Origin: Bifidobacterium breve
Lineage (GTDB): Bacteria; Actinomycetota; Thermoleophilia; Solirubrobacterales; Solirubrobacteraceae
Direction: 5' to 3'
Assembly (NCBI GenBank): GCA_945889475.1
Contig: CAMDBT010000016.1
Coordinates: forward strand, 1 to 36,597
Length of the DNA: 36,597 nt
Shown piece by piece: positions 14,753 to 23,840 of the stretch. The notes beneath the pieces are model-generated. The model did not search any database and had not been told where the DNA came from. It was given only the letters and a program-made list of their open reading frames with translations. Made by a program: the position numbers and the translations under genes. Each line of letters starts with the position of its first letter. The first letter of the stretch is position 1.

Positions 14753-15892
14753 GTGAGCACCGGCGTGCCGCGGCTGGTTGAGCCTTCCTCCGGCCTGACG
14801 GCGGCCGACCCGCTCGAGTTTGGCGCGATCGCCAGCCGCACCCCGTGGCAGCTCTTCTGGCGCAACTTCAAGAAGGACAGGGTCGCGATCGCTGGCCTGA
14901 TTTTTATTGTCCTGCTGGTTGCTGCGGCGATCGCCGCGCCGCTGATCACGAAGCTGGTCGGCGCCTCGCCACCGAACCTGATCAACACCGATGCGCTCGA
15001 TTCGTTCGGCACGCCGACCGGGCCGAGCTCCGAGCACCTCTTCGGCGTTGATCCCCTCGGCCGCGACGTCCTCAGCCGAACGCTCTACGGCGCCCGTGTT
15101 TCGCTTGAGGTGGCGCTGATCTCGACCGCACTCGCGACCCTCATCGGCGTCGTTCTGGGCCTCGTCGCGGGCTTCTTCCGTGGCTGGGTTGATTCCGGGA
15201 TCTCAAGGCTTATGGATGTGCTGCTGGCCTTCCCGGCGCTGCTGCTGGCGCTCGGCCTAGCGGCGGCCTGCTCGCTCGGGGACGGCTGCGCCGTCAGCAC
15301 GCCGCTTCAGGTGGTCGGCTTGGCGACGATTGTCATCGGCCTCCTCGGCGGCGCGCTGGCACTGGTCCGCGGCCGCCGCGAGATGGTTGGCGCCTCACTG
15401 GCTGTAGTTGGGTTTGGCCTCGTCTTCCTCGTGCTCGGGAGCGTCTTCACGATTACGATTGAGCCCGGCGCAGGCGTTGTGATCTTCGTCATCACGCTCG
15501 TCAGTTGGACCTACATCTCCAGAATCGTTCGCGGTCAAGTGCTCTCGCTGCGCGAGAAGGAGTTCGTCGAGGCTTCACGTTCGCTTGGTGCTTCCGACGC
15601 GCGAATCGTCTTCAAGGAGATTCTGCCCAATTTGATCGTGCCGATCATCGTCTACGCGACGCTGATCCTGCCGACCAACATCCTGCTTGAGGCGGCGCTT
15701 TCGTTCCTCGGGGCCGGTGTTCAGCCGCCGAACGCTTCGTGGGGGGCGATGATCGCCGAGGCAACTTCGGTCTTCGACACCGCCTGGTGGTACATGCTTG
15801 TGCCGGGACTCGCATTGCTCTTTACGGTGTTGGCCTTTAACGTCGTCGGTGACGGACTTTCCGATGCGCTCAACCCGCGTCAGGAAGGGTGA
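14753..15892 (+). CDS. Peptide/nickel ABC importer permease, OppC/DppC type, with extra membrane hairpin
   Basis: 379 residues. It has the OppC N-terminal part (FWRNFKKDRVAIAGLIFIVLLV, then HLFGVDPLGRDVLSRTLYGARVSL) and the EAA cytoplasmic loop (EASRSLGASDARIVFKEILPN, 273-293) that docks on the ATPases, ending in FLGAGVQPPNASWG and NVVGDGLSDALNPR. Normal OppC/DppC proteins are about 280-310 residues. Here about 65 residues (172-235) are inserted between the third membrane helix and the EAA region, with two hydrophobic stretches separated by ALVRGRRE. GTG start at 14753 with GAGGGGG seven bases upstream. Gene order is unusual in that the C permease leads the operon, ahead of the binding protein and the B permease. 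Confidence 0.9.
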   Translation: MSTGVPRLVEPSSGLTAADPLEFGAIASRTPWQLFWRNFKKDRVAIAGLIFIVLLVAAAIAAPLITKLVGASPPNLINTDALDSFGTPTGPSSEHLFGVDPLGRDVLSRTLYGARVSLEVALISTALATLIGVVLGLVAGFFRGWVDSGISRLMDVLLAFPALLLALGLAAACSLGDGCAVSTPLQVVGLATIVIGLLGGALALVRGRREMVGASLAVVGFGLVFLVLGSVFTITIEPGAGVVIFVITLVSWTYISRIVRGQVLSLREKEFVEASRSLGASDARIVFKEILPNLIVPIIVYATLILPTNILLEAALSFLGAGVQPPNASWGAMIAEATSVFDTAWWYMLVPGLALLFTVLAFNVVGDGLSDALNPRQEG

Positions 15893-15955
15893 TGATCACC
15901 ATTGGTTTTTAGTGCAAACAAGAAGCGGCCAAAAGCCGAGAAGGAAGGTGCAACG

Positions 15956-17728
15956 ATGAAACCGATCCGCGTCTGTTCAGCAGCGCTGCTTGCGCTACTG
16001 GTAAGCCTCACAGTTGCTGCCTGCGGCTCCAGCGACAGCAGCAGCGAGGCACCCGCCAAAGTTGGCGCCGTTCCAACCGAGCAGTCGCTGACCGGCAAGA
16101 CCGGTGGCAAGCTGACTGTGATCGCCAGCTCCGACGTTGATTACATCGACCCCGGCGCTGCCTACTACCAGTTCACCTTTATGGTCACCTACGCGACGCA
16201 GCGACCGCTCTACTCGTTCGGTCCTGATGACGCAATCGACGCCGTCCCCGATCTTGCGACGCAGGCGCCGGATGTCTCATCTGACGGCAAGACGGTCACT
16301 GTCAAGATCAAGCCCGACGTCAAGTTCAGCCCGCCGGTCAACCGCGCGGCGACCTCGGCCGACGTCAAGTACGCGGTCGAGCGAGCCTTCCTGCCAACGG
16401 TTGGGAACGGCTACGCCGGCGCCTACTTTGGTGACATCATCGGCGTCCAAGAGTTCCAGGACGGAAAGGCGAAAGAGATCTCCGGGATCGACACGCCAGA
16501 CGACACGACGATCGTTTTCAATCTCAGCCGCGGCAGCGGCGGCGTTGTAGCCGGTGCTCTGGCACTACCGATCAGCGCCCCAGTGCCGCAGGAATACGCC
16601 GCGAAGTTCGATGCCAAGAATCCATCGACCTACGGCATGAACCAGGTTGCCACCGGCCCGTACATGATCGAAGCTGACGCCGACGGTGCCGTGACAGGTT
16701 ACGAGCCAGGTAAGAAGATTGACCTTGTTCGCAACCCGAACTGGGATAGCGCGACCGACTACCGCAAGGCCTATCTGGACACGATCAACGTCGAGGAAGG
16801 CAACGAAGACACGACAGTTGCCTCGCGTCAGATTCTCAGCGGCACGGCCCAAGTCAACGGTGACTTTGGACCGCCACCGCCGGTGCTCAAGCAGGTCGTC
16901 GGCTCAACGCCCGATCAGCTAGCGCTAACGCCTTCGGGTGGACTGCGCTACGTCGCGCTGAATACGACGATGGCGCCGTTTGACAACCTCGATGTGCGCA
17001 AAGCGGTGCTCGCGGTATTTGACCGTGAGGCGATGCGCGCGACTCGCGGCGGCCCGCTGCTGGGGCCGATCGCCAACCACTTCATTCCGCCGGAGATGGG
17101 CGGCTTTGACGAGGCCGGCGGGCTGACCGGCACCGGGGTGGATTTCCTCAAGTACCCGAAAGGGAACCTCGCGCTGGCGAAGGAGTACATGAAGAAGGGC
17201 GGATTCCCGAGCGGCCTCTACACGGGCACTGAGGACTTGCTGATGGTTGGCACCTCCGGCGGCGTAGCTCAGAAGTCAGCAGAGGTAGCCGCTGCGCAGC
17301 TCGAGAAGCTGGGCTTCAAGCCGAAGCTGAGGCTCGTAACGCAGGACGCGATGTACACCAAGTTCTGCAGCGTGCCGAAGGCCAAGGTGATCATCTGCCC
17401 GAACGTCGGTTGGCTGAAGGACTTCGCCGATCCGCAGACGATCCTTGACCCGACCTTCAACGGGCAGAACATCGTTGATGTCAACAACTCGAACTGGCCG
17501 CAGCTCAACGTAGAGGCGATCAATTCGGCGATGGACAAGGCCGCGCTGGTAGTTGGCGCCGATGCCCGCAATCAGGCGTGGGCTGACATCGATCGTCAGG
17601 TTACGGCGCAGGCACCGGCTGTCCCGTGGATCTGGGATGACACGGCCAACATCCGCAGCGTCGATGTCGTCGGCGTGATCAACAAGTTCAACGGCAACTG
17701 GGATCTCTCCTTCACTTCGCTGAAGTAG
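15956..17728 (+). CDS. Substrate-binding lipoprotein of the ABC importer (SBP family 5)
   Basis: 590 residues. A lipoprotein signal (positive MKPIR, hydrophobic core, lipobox TVAAC with Cys23) is followed by a Ser-rich linker and the SBP_bac_5 fold: VDYIDPGAAY, PDLATQAPDVSSDGKTVTVKIKPDVKFS, ADVKYAVERAF, TGPYMIEA, LVRNPNWD, RYVALNTTMAPFDNLDVRKAVLAVFDREAM and WGxxxD-like regions near the end. This family captures oligopeptides, dipeptides, nickel or opines outside the membrane. Ligand not predictable. ATG at 15956 with AGAAGGAAGG seven bases upstream; an in-frame TTG at 15902 lacks such a site. It follows the OppC gene by 63 bases. Confidence 0.92.
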   Translation: MKPIRVCSAALLALLVSLTVAACGSSDSSSEAPAKVGAVPTEQSLTGKTGGKLTVIASSDVDYIDPGAAYYQFTFMVTYATQRPLYSFGPDDAIDAVPDLATQAPDVSSDGKTVTVKIKPDVKFSPPVNRAATSADVKYAVERAFLPTVGNGYAGAYFGDIIGVQEFQDGKAKEISGIDTPDDTTIVFNLSRGSGGVVAGALALPISAPVPQEYAAKFDAKNPSTYGMNQVATGPYMIEADADGAVTGYEPGKKIDLVRNPNWDSATDYRKAYLDTINVEEGNEDTTVASRQILSGTAQVNGDFGPPPPVLKQVVGSTPDQLALTPSGGLRYVALNTTMAPFDNLDVRKAVLAVFDREAMRATRGGPLLGPIANHFIPPEMGGFDEAGGLTGTGVDFLKYPKGNLALAKEYMKKGGFPSGLYTGTEDLLMVGTSGGVAQKSAEVAAAQLEKLGFKPKLRLVTQDAMYTKFCSVPKAKVIICPNVGWLKDFADPQTILDPTFNGQNIVDVNNSNWPQLNVEAINSAMDKAALVVGADARNQAWADIDRQVTAQAPAVPWIWDDTANIRSVDVVGVINKFNGNWDLSFTSLK

Positions 17729-17756
17729 AGATTCCGAGATCCGCTAATCCGCCAAT

Positions 17757-17784
17757 GGTCCCTGCCGCAGCTGCGGCGGGGACC
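17757..17784 (+). other. Strong intercistronic hairpin after the binding-protein gene
   Basis: A 12-bp stem (17757-17768 with 17773-17784, one U-G wobble) closes an AGCT loop; the core CCGCAGCTGCGG is itself a palindrome. It sits 28 bases after the binding-protein stop and 26 bases before the next start. No T-run follows. Hairpins in this position often protect the upstream message from 3' decay so the binding protein is made in excess over permease and ATPases. That role here is inferred. Confidence 0.65.
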
Positions 17785-17810
17785 AGACGCGCGACCGTGG
17801 CCTCGATCGA

Positions 17811-18773
17811 ATGATCCGCTACATCCTGCGCCGACTGCTGTGGGTCGTGTTCCTGCTGTTCGCGGTCAGCCTGATCACCTTCGTGATCTTCTATCTGCTG
17901 CCATCTGCGGACCCCGCCGCGCTGCGCGCTGGGCGTCAGCCGAACCCGGCTCTAGTCGAGTCAATCCGGCACCAGCTCGGCCTCGACCAACCCTGGTACG
18001 TGCAGTACGGCCGCTACATGAAGAATCTGGTCTTCCACTTCGACTTCGGCTTCAGCTACCAGAACGGCGTGCCGGTGCGCCAGTTGATCTTCAGCCGCCT
18101 GCCGGCTTCAATCTCGCTCGCGGCGGGCGCCGCTGTGCTCTGGCTCGTTGTCGGAATCGGCGTCGGCGTCATCGCCGCCGTGCGGCCGCGCACAAAACTC
18201 GACCGCGCTTCGATGGGACTGGCGCTGGTCGGCATCTCGGCGCCGGTCTACTGGCTCGGTCTCGTCGCGCTCTACCTCTTCTCAGCCGACATCGGGCTGA
18301 TCCCAATCCTTCCGGGCGCCAACTCCTACGTGCCGCTGAGCGAGGATCCCGCTGCTTGGTTCACCTCACTGATCATGCCTTGGTGTGTGCTCGCGGTCAG
18401 CTTCGCGGCCTTCTACTCACGGCTGCTTCGCGGCAACCTGACCGAGGTCCTGAGCGAGGATTACATCCGCACAGCACGCGCCAAAGGCCTCTCTGAGCGG
18501 CGCGTCGTCTTCCGCCACGGCCTGCGCTCGGCGATCACGCCGATCGTGACGATCTTCGGCCTTGACCTAGGGATTCTGCTCGGCGGCGCGATCCTGACCG
18601 AAACCGTCTTCAACATTCCTGGGATCGGGAGGCTCTCGTACGCGTCGATCGTCCGCAGCGACCTGCCGGTGATTCAAGGGACGGTGCTGCTCGGCGCTTT
18701 CTTCATCGTCTTCGCGAACCTCTTGGTTGACATCTTCTACGCCTTCCTAGACCCAAGGGTGCGTTACCAATGA
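17811..18773 (+). CDS. Peptide/nickel ABC importer permease, OppB/DppB type
   Basis: 320 residues with six membrane segments. The N-terminus MIRYILRRLLWVVFLLFAVSLITF is the OppB signature, followed by LGLDQPWYVQYGRYMKN and FGFSYQNGVPVRQLI. The EAA loop is IRTARAKGLSERRVVFRHGLRSAITP, and the C-terminus carries FNIPGIGRLSYASIVRSDLPVIQG and [16 protein letters not shown]. Normal length. ATG at 17811. The stop overlaps the next ATG by four bases (ATGA). It pairs with the C permease at 14753 to form the membrane channel. Confidence 0.94.
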   Translation: MIRYILRRLLWVVFLLFAVSLITFVIFYLLPSADPAALRAGRQPNPALVESIRHQLGLDQPWYVQYGRYMKNLVFHFDFGFSYQNGVPVRQLIFSRLPASISLAAGAAVLWLVVGIGVGVIAAVRPRTKLDRASMGLALVGISAPVYWLGLVALYLFSADIGLIPILPGANSYVPLSEDPAAWFTSLIMPWCVLAVSFAAFYSRLLRGNLTEVLSEDYIRTARAKGLSERRVVFRHGLRSAITPIVTIFGLDLGILLGGAILTETVFNIPGIGRLSYASIVRSDLPVIQGTVLLGAFFIVFANLLVDIFYAFLDPRVRYQ

Positions 18774-19762
18774 GCGCTCTGCTGACCGTCAACGATCTGA
18801 AGGTCAGCTTCAACACCGACGACGGCGTCGTCCGTGCCGTCGACGGGATCTCGTATTCGGTCGAGCCGGGGGCGACGCTCGGCATCGTCGGTGAGTCAGG
18901 CTCCGGCAAGACCGTCGGCACGATGACGATCATGGGCTTGACGCGCGCAGCCAACACGGAGATCAGCGGTCAGGCGATCTTCGATGGGGAAGATCTACTG
19001 CGCGCCAGCGAACAGCAGATGCGGGCGATTCGTGGCGACGAGATCGCGATGATCTTCCAGGATCCGCTCGCTTCGCTGCACCCCTTCTTCACGATCGGCG
19101 CCCAACTCGTCGAGGCAATCCGGGTGCACAACGACGTCAGCAAGGCTGCCGCCCGCACGCGCTCGGCTGAGCTGCTGACGATGGTCGGCCTCTCCGATCC
19201 GAAGCAGCGACTGAGCAGTTACCCGCACCAGTTCTCCGGCGGCATGCGCCAGCGAGTGATGATCGCGATGGCGCTCGCCAATGAGCCGCGGCTGCTGATC
19301 GCCGACGAGCCGACGACGGCGCTCGATGTGACCGTCCAAGCGCAGATCCTCGAGCTGATCGCCGAGCTCCAAGCTCAGAGCGGCACGGCGATGATCATCA
19401 TCACGCACGACCTCGGCGTCGTCGCTGAGGTTGCCGACGAAATTGCCGTGATGTACGCCGGGCGGATCGTCGAACAGGGCAGTGCGACGGAGCTTTTTTC
19501 AAGCCCCCAGCACCCGTACACGCGGGCGCTACTGGATTCGATCCCGCGGCTCGACCGTGACCGCAGCCGAGCCCTCGAGCCGATTGCTGGCCGTCCACCG
19601 AGCCTGATTTCCCCGCCAAGCGGCTGCGCCTTCCATCCACGCTGCCCACTGGCCTTCGGCCGTTGCCCGGACGAGCTGCCAGCGCTAGAGCCAACGGCGC
19701 CCGGCTCGCAGCATCTCGTTGCTTGCCTACTGAGCTCAGAGTCGAGGAGCGCGGAGCGATGA
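18770..19762 (+). CDS. ABC importer ATPase, OppD/DppD type
   Basis: 330 residues. Walker A GESGSGKT (41-48), Q-loop in [13 protein letters not shown], signature [15 protein letters not shown], Walker [13 protein letters not shown], and switch His in IITHDLG are all intact. The C-terminal oligopeptide/dipeptide (oligo_HPY) region carries HPYTRALL and a cysteine-rich segment [18 protein letters not shown]. It powers import with the F-type ATPase encoded next. ATG at 18770 overlaps the OppB stop; its own stop overlaps the next ATG (ATGA). Confidence 0.95.
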   Translation: MSALLTVNDLKVSFNTDDGVVRAVDGISYSVEPGATLGIVGESGSGKTVGTMTIMGLTRAANTEISGQAIFDGEDLLRASEQQMRAIRGDEIAMIFQDPLASLHPFFTIGAQLVEAIRVHNDVSKAAARTRSAELLTMVGLSDPKQRLSSYPHQFSGGMRQRVMIAMALANEPRLLIADEPTTALDVTVQAQILELIAELQAQSGTAMIIITHDLGVVAEVADEIAVMYAGRIVEQGSATELFSSPQHPYTRALLDSIPRLDRDRSRALEPIAGRPPSLISPPSGCAFHPRCPLAFGRCPDELPALEPTAPGSQHLVACLLSSESRSAER

Positions 19763-20766
19763 GCGCCGCCGATCCACTGGTCGAGGTCCGCGATCTTGAG
19801 ATGCACTTCCCGCTTTCGCGCGGCGTGATCCTTCAGCGCCAGTACGGCGCCGTGCGGGCCGTCGACGGCGTCTCGTTCAGCGTCGGCCGCGGCGAAACAT
19901 TCGGCCTCGTCGGTGAATCCGGCTGCGGTAAGAGCACGACCGGCAGGCTGATAATGCGGCTGCTTGAGCCAACCGCTGGACAGGTCTTGTTCGATGGCGA
20001 GGAGATCACGCACTTTGGCCGCCGGCAGCTGGCCCCGCTGCGACGTGATGCGCAGATGGTTTTTCAAGATCCCTACTCGTCGCTCAACCCGCGCAAGACT
20101 GTCGGCTCGATTATCGCCGAGCCGTTCATCATCCATCGCGAGGCGCGCGAAGCCGGCGAACGGCGCCGAGAGGTCCGCGAGCTGATGGATCGCGTCGGCC
20201 TCAACCCCGAGCACTACAACCGCTATCCGCACCAGTTTTCCGGCGGTCAGCGGCAGCGGATCGGTGTAGCCCGAGCGATCGCGCTGAGGCCGAAGCTGTT
20301 GGTCGCCGATGAGCCGGTTTCGGCGCTGGACGTTTCGATTCAGGCGCAGATCATCAACCTGCTGCAGGACCTCCAGGGCGAACTTGGACTGACGCTGATC
20401 TTCATCGCGCACGACCTCAGCGTCGTGCGCCACATGTGCGACCGGATTGCAGTGATGTATCTAGGCAAGATCGTTGAGCTCGCTGAAACGGAGCGTTGCT
20501 TCTCGCAGCCGCGCCACCCATACACCGGGGCGCTCTTGGCTTCGGTCCCGGTGCCCGAGCCTTCGGTCGCGGCGAGCGGCCGCCGCCCGGTGCTGAAGGG
20601 CGACGTGCCTTCGCCGAGTGCACCGCCGTCCGGCTGCCGCTTCCACACTCGCTGCCCGAAGGCACAATCACTCTGCGCGCAGCAGGAGCCAGCGCTGAGC
20701 GAACAGCCCGGCGGCTCACTTGCCGCCTGCCACTTCCCGCTCGAGGGCTACTCGTCGTCTTCGTAG
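19759..20766 (+). CDS. ABC importer ATPase, OppF/DppF type
   Basis: 335 residues. Walker [11 protein letters not shown]-loop [15 protein letters not shown], signature [15 protein letters not shown], Walker [13 protein letters not shown], switch His in IAHDLSVV, and the C-terminal HPYTGALL and GCRFHTRCP / Cys region of the oligo_HPY extension. ATG at 19759 is preferred over upstream in-frame starts because of the ATGA overlap with OppD and GAGGAGCGCGGAG before it. The 3' end overlaps the convergent gene at 20748 by 19 bases; no terminator hairpin is visible between the two. Confidence 0.95.
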   Translation: MSAADPLVEVRDLEMHFPLSRGVILQRQYGAVRAVDGVSFSVGRGETFGLVGESGCGKSTTGRLIMRLLEPTAGQVLFDGEEITHFGRRQLAPLRRDAQMVFQDPYSSLNPRKTVGSIIAEPFIIHREAREAGERRREVRELMDRVGLNPEHYNRYPHQFSGGQRQRIGVARAIALRPKLLVADEPVSALDVSIQAQIINLLQDLQGELGLTLIFIAHDLSVVRHMCDRIAVMYLGKIVELAETERCFSQPRHPYTGALLASVPVPEPSVAASGRRPVLKGDVPSPSAPPSGCRFHTRCPKAQSLCAQQEPALSEQPGGSLAACHFPLEGYSSSS

Positions 20767-21362
20767 AGCGACTCGCGTGCGAGCTCTTTGCCGCCGCCGT
20801 CGTAGCAGGCGATCTCGAGCGTGTCGCCGCGGAAGTCATCCGGCGCCAGCAGCGTGAAGCGGTCGTCAACCAGCTCGCATTGATCGACGCAGAGCCCTGC
20901 TAGCTCGGCCGTCGCGATCTTCGCTTCGGCGCCGATCGGCCGACCCCAGACGAGCGTCATAGCGGCAACCGACTCGGTCTCTCCGCGCCAGGAGCCGACT
21001 ACCTCTTCGCAGAGGTCGATCGTCCAGTCGGGGTTGTCGTCGGCGGTCTGCGCCGTTACATCGGCGACGGCCTGCAGATCTTCGTCCCCAGCTTCGTTGC
21101 GTAGGTGCGCGATGTAGCCGAATACCTCGAGCCCGTTGGAGGTCGTAGCGACGGCCGGGATGTAGCTACGGCCGTGCCAAGTGCGGTCGGGGAACCAAGC
21201 GATCTCACCGATCTGGCCTAGCTCTTGGTCCTCCTCGGGGTCGATCGAAGCGCAGGCCTCGATGAAAACCTGCTGCAGCTTCAGCGCCCAGCGGCCGGAG
21301 GGAAGATGTTCGTGTGGGGGCTCGGCCGCGAAGCGCGGCACGAGTCGAGGTTCAGGCGTCAT
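20748..21362 (-). CDS. Conserved-looking hypothetical acidic protein
   Basis: 204 residues, acidic, with no signal peptide or membrane segment. I do not recognise the family. It shows alternating beta-like stretches ([54 protein letters not shown]) and a C-terminal Asp/Glu cluster. Codon use looks like its neighbours, supporting a real gene. ATG at 21360-21362. It is the last gene of the minus-strand run starting at 23808, 45 bases after dtd, and overlaps the OppF gene tail to tail. A possible binding or regulatory role is only guesswork. Confidence 0.7.
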   Translation of the reverse strand: MTPEPRLVPRFAAEPPHEHLPSGRWALKLQQVFIEACASIDPEEDQELGQIGEIAWFPDRTWHGRSYIPAVATTSNGLEVFGYIAHLRNEAGDEDLQAVADVTAQTADDNPDWTIDLCEEVVGSWRGETESVAAMTLVWGRPIGAEAKIATAELAGLCVDQCELVDDRFTLLAPDDFRGDTLEIACYDGGGKELARESLYEDDE

Positions 21363-21365
21363 CTA

Positions 21366-21386
21366 CGCAGCTTCGCAGGAGCTGCG
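21366..21386 (-). promoter_or_regulatory. Hairpin just before the start at 21362
   Basis: CGCAGCT (21366-21372) pairs with AGCTGCG (21380-21386) around a 7-base loop, ending three bases before the ATG of the hypothetical gene. It would cover the region where a ribosome-binding site should lie. It may limit translation of that gene relative to dtd. Inference only. Confidence 0.3.
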
Positions 21387-21407
21387 ACATGAGGTCGCGC
21401 GGGCGCT

Positions 21408-21833
21408 TCACGACGGCTCTACTTCGAGCATCAGCGTGACCGGGCCGTCGTTGACCAGCTCCACCTCCATTGCGGCGCCAAAGAGACCGCTCTTCGCATC
21501 GAGCTGGCGGCAGAAGCGCTCGTAGAGCGGCTCAGCAAGCTGGGCCGGCGCGGCTCCGCTGAAGCTTGGCCGGTTGCCCTTGTCGCTCTTCGCGTAGAGC
21601 GTGAACTGGCTCACGCAGAGCACTTCGCGCTCGCCCAGCGACTGAGCCATCTTCCCCTCGTCGTCATCGAAGATTCGTAGCGCCCGCACCTTCTCGGCTA
21701 GCCGGTCGCAGCACTGCTCGTCGTCGCCGGCTCCGACGGCTAGTAGCACGCAGAGTCCGGCGCCAATCGCGCCGACCGTTTCGCCTTCGGCGCGCACTGA
21801 CGCTCTACTGACCCGCTGAATTAGCGCCCGCAT
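21408..21833 (-). CDS. dtd: D-aminoacyl-tRNA deacylase
   Basis: 141 residues. It hydrolyses D-amino acids (and Gly from tRNA-Ala) mischarged on tRNA. Landmarks are MRALIQRVSRASVRAEGE at the N-terminus, the SQFTLY active-site strand (75-80), KGNRPSFSGAAPA, and the cross-subunit Gly-cisPro motif NDGPVT (128-133). Full length and intact. ATG at 21831-21833, 10 bases after the AEC permease stop, so probably in the same transcript. Confidence 0.95.
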   Translation of the reverse strand: MRALIQRVSRASVRAEGETVGAIGAGLCVLLAVGAGDDEQCCDRLAEKVRALRIFDDDEGKMAQSLGEREVLCVSQFTLYAKSDKGNRPSFSGAAPAQLAEPLYERFCRQLDAKSGLFGAAMEVELVNDGPVTLMLEVEPS

Positions 21834-21843
21834 CGCCGCCAGC

Positions 21844-22773
21844 CTACAGGCCGCCGGCGAGCGCGACGACGGTCGCGGCGACGACGATGATCGCCGTGCC
21901 CCAAGCGATCGCGCCGACGATGATCTTCAGATCAAGGCCGAAGATGTGGCCGACGGCGAGACCTGTGATGCCGCTCGCCATGCCGGCCTGAATCAGCAGC
22001 GCCGATGGCACCTCGATCACGAAGCTCGAGAGCCCGAGCATCACTCCCGGCGCAACCAGCAGCCGCAGCGCCAGCGCCGTCGCAACGGGAGCCGTTAGCT
22101 GTGGTGGGAAGATCCGCGTTCCTTCCTGATCGTGCTCAAGCATCAGATAGACGCCGACGGCGAAAAAGCCCAGCGGTGCGATCGCGACTGCGAGCACAGT
22201 GGCGATCTCTTGAGCCCAGTCGGGGCTGAGCCAGCCCGGGGCGATGATCGCCGCGATCAGCGCGATCAGCGCCGGGTTGCGCGTGAAAAAGGTTTTAGCG
22301 CGTGCGCGGGCGCCTTCGCCGGCCTTGGTCCCGAAGGCGGCGCCGATAGCGAAGCCTCCAACCAACGCGACCGGCGCCGTGACGGTTGTGTCGTATGCGA
22401 CGGCGAGGCCGATCGAATCATCGCCGAGCATCAGCGCGATCAGCGGGACTCCGAGGTAGCCGGTGTTGGCGATGCCGACCGAGATCATGATCGCGCCGGT
22501 CGCCGGTCGCGGCAGCCGCAGCAGTCGCTCGCCGATCAGCCACGCCAACCCGATTACGACCAGCCGCTCGGTCCAGCCGAAGACGATCCCAGCGCCGAGC
22601 CCGGCCGTCAGTTTCAGGTGACTGATCGTGAAGAAGACCACGAGCGGGATCGCGACGAAGGCAAGGCCGTCGAGCAGCCTGCGCGCGAGCGCCGCTGCGC
22701 CGTCGCGCCAGCGGCGCTCCGCGCCGACGCCAATCAGCGTTGCCAGAAGGCTCGCTAGTGCGACCGCGATCAT
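21844..22773 (-). CDS. AEC-family transporter (auxin efflux carrier type)
   Basis: 309 residues, about ten membrane helices in two halves. The conserved ISVGIANTGYLGVPLIALMLG segment has the crossover Asn and Gly-Pro pattern of the AEC/bile-acid-transporter fold, and the C-terminal half ends with GMASGITGLAVGHIFGLD. Bacterial members move organic acids such as malate or malonate, or are uncharacterised; the substrate cannot be told. ATG at 22771-22773, 13 bases after the GNAT gene stop, and followed closely by dtd. Confidence 0.85.
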   Translation of the reverse strand: MIAVALASLLATLIGVGAERRWRDGAAALARRLLDGLAFVAIPLVVFFTISHLKLTAGLGAGIVFGWTERLVVIGLAWLIGERLLRLPRPATGAIMISVGIANTGYLGVPLIALMLGDDSIGLAVAYDTTVTAPVALVGGFAIGAAFGTKAGEGARARAKTFFTRNPALIALIAAIIAPGWLSPDWAQEIATVLAVAIAPLGFFAVGVYLMLEHDQEGTRIFPPQLTAPVATALALRLLVAPGVMLGLSSFVIEVPSALLIQAGMASGITGLAVGHIFGLDLKIIVGAIAWGTAIIVVAATVVALAGGL

Positions 22774-22786
22774 CGTGCGCGGCCCT

Positions 22787-23218
22787 TCACTGAAGCTGCT
22801 TGCTCATCCAGATGTGCTCAATGCCAGCTTCGGGGAACGGCGCGCCGTCGGCGACGTAACCGGCCTGGTCGTAGAGCGCGCGGGCATAGGTTTGCGCTGC
22901 CAGCTTGATCTGCTCGCCGCCAAGCAGCTTCGCCTCGCGATCGGCCACGCTCAGCATCTCGGCCGCGATCCCGTCGCCGCGATGCTCCTTTGCGACGGCC
23001 ATCCGGCCAAGCTTGACCGTCGTGCCGTCGAGCAGCAGGCGGCAGGTGCCGACCACTTCGCCGTCTTCGAGCGCAACGAGGTGCGTCGCCTCACCGTCGA
23101 GGCCATCGATCTCCTCGGCCAGCGGCACACCCTGCTCCTCAACAAAGACGATCGTTCGCAGCGCCATCGCCTCGTCGATCTCGTCTTGGCTGCTAGCAAC
23201 ACCAACGCTGAGCGTCAC
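22787..23218 (-). CDS. GNAT-family N-acetyltransferase
   Basis: 143 residues with the GNAT core: the N-terminal ALRTIVFVEEQGVPLAEEIDG strand-helix typical of ElaA/YjcF-like members, VGTCRLLL, and the acetyl-CoA loop LGRMAVAKEHRGDGIAAEML (RxxGxA as HRGDGIA). YDQAGYVADGAPFPEAGIEHIWM closes the fold. Cytoplasmic; acceptor substrate unknown. GTG start at 23216-23218 overlaps the thioredoxin-like gene's stop by four bases (GTGA), so the two are translationally coupled. Confidence 0.88.
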   Translation of the reverse strand: MTLSVGVASSQDEIDEAMALRTIVFVEEQGVPLAEEIDGLDGEATHLVALEDGEVVGTCRLLLDGTTVKLGRMAVAKEHRGDGIAAEMLSVADREAKLLGGEQIKLAAQTYARALYDQAGYVADGAPFPEAGIEHIWMSKQLQ

Positions 23219-23808
23219 TTCGCCACCAGCGCGTAGCGGTCGATGTCGGTGTTCAGATCGGAGCTCGTCAGGTAGGGCCCGGAGTGAACCATCTGCCGCT
23301 TGCCTGCGCGTGAGTAGAAGATCGTTGAAGGCACGCCGGCCAGACCGTTGTCGCTGAAGAACTCGCCGTCTGGATCGCCGTAGCTCGGGTAGCTCACGGG
23401 GAACTCCCGCAGCAGCCGTTGCGCGGCGGCAATGTTGTCCTTCAGGTCAACGCCGAGGAACGCGACCTTGCGGCCACGCTCCACCGACACCCGCTCAAAG
23501 ACCGGCATCTCTTGGCGGCAAGGGCCGCACCAGGAGGCCCAAACGTTGACGACGATCGGATATCCGCGCAGCTCCGTCAGCCGCTCATCCAGCGCCGCTG
23601 GGCCGCCAGCGAGTAGCTCGCCAGCCTGCGCATGGAGTGCCGCCAGCGGCGGCGGCGAACCTGCCAGCCGCTGCTGCGCCTCACTAGCGCTGGGCGCAGC
23701 GCCAGCCGTTGACGTCTGACCGTCGGTTTCGCTGCGGGCCTGCTGAAGACCAATGATGACAACGCCGCCCAGCACTGCGGCGGCGGCGATTATCGCCGCA
23801 ATACGCAT
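23215..23808 (-). CDS. TlpA/ResA-like membrane-anchored thioredoxin
   Basis: 197 residues. An N-terminal anchor (3-20, IAAIIAAAAVLGGVVIIG) is followed by a low-complexity linker and a thioredoxin fold with the WCGPC active site (Cys94, Cys97) after IVVNVWASWCGPCRQEMP, and the cis-Pro loop GVPSTIF. It faces outside and probably exchanges disulfides, for example keeping apocytochrome c cysteines reduced. ATG at 23806-23808 begins MRIAAII; the frame remains open upstream but those residues look non-coding. The cytochrome c maturation genes lie about 8 kb away rather than next to it. Confidence 0.9.
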   Translation of the reverse strand: MRIAAIIAAAAVLGGVVIIGLQQARSETDGQTSTAGAAPSASEAQQRLAGSPPPLAALHAQAGELLAGGPAALDERLTELRGYPIVVNVWASWCGPCRQEMPVFERVSVERGRKVAFLGVDLKDNIAAAQRLLREFPVSYPSYGDPDGEFFSDNGLAGVPSTIFYSRAGKRQMVHSGPYLTSSDLNTDIDRYALVAK

Positions 23809-23834
23809 AACTGCAGGATCGCACAGTGGTGCTA

Positions 23835-23840
23835 TACAAT
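23835..23840 (+). promoter_or_regulatory. Possible -10 box for the helicase gene
   Basis: TACAAT (within GCTATACAATAAG) is the best -10 candidate in the divergent gap 23809-23978. A GAGG site at 23870-23873 sits six bases before a GTG at 23880, an alternative start for the helicase. No good -35 is seen at the right distance. The AT-richer patch probably holds promoters in both directions. Confidence 0.35.

Noticed and set aside
17757-17784. Intrinsic terminator after the binding-protein gene
   Set aside because: The stem is strong but no T-run follows, and the downstream importer genes are on the same strand and overlap each other.
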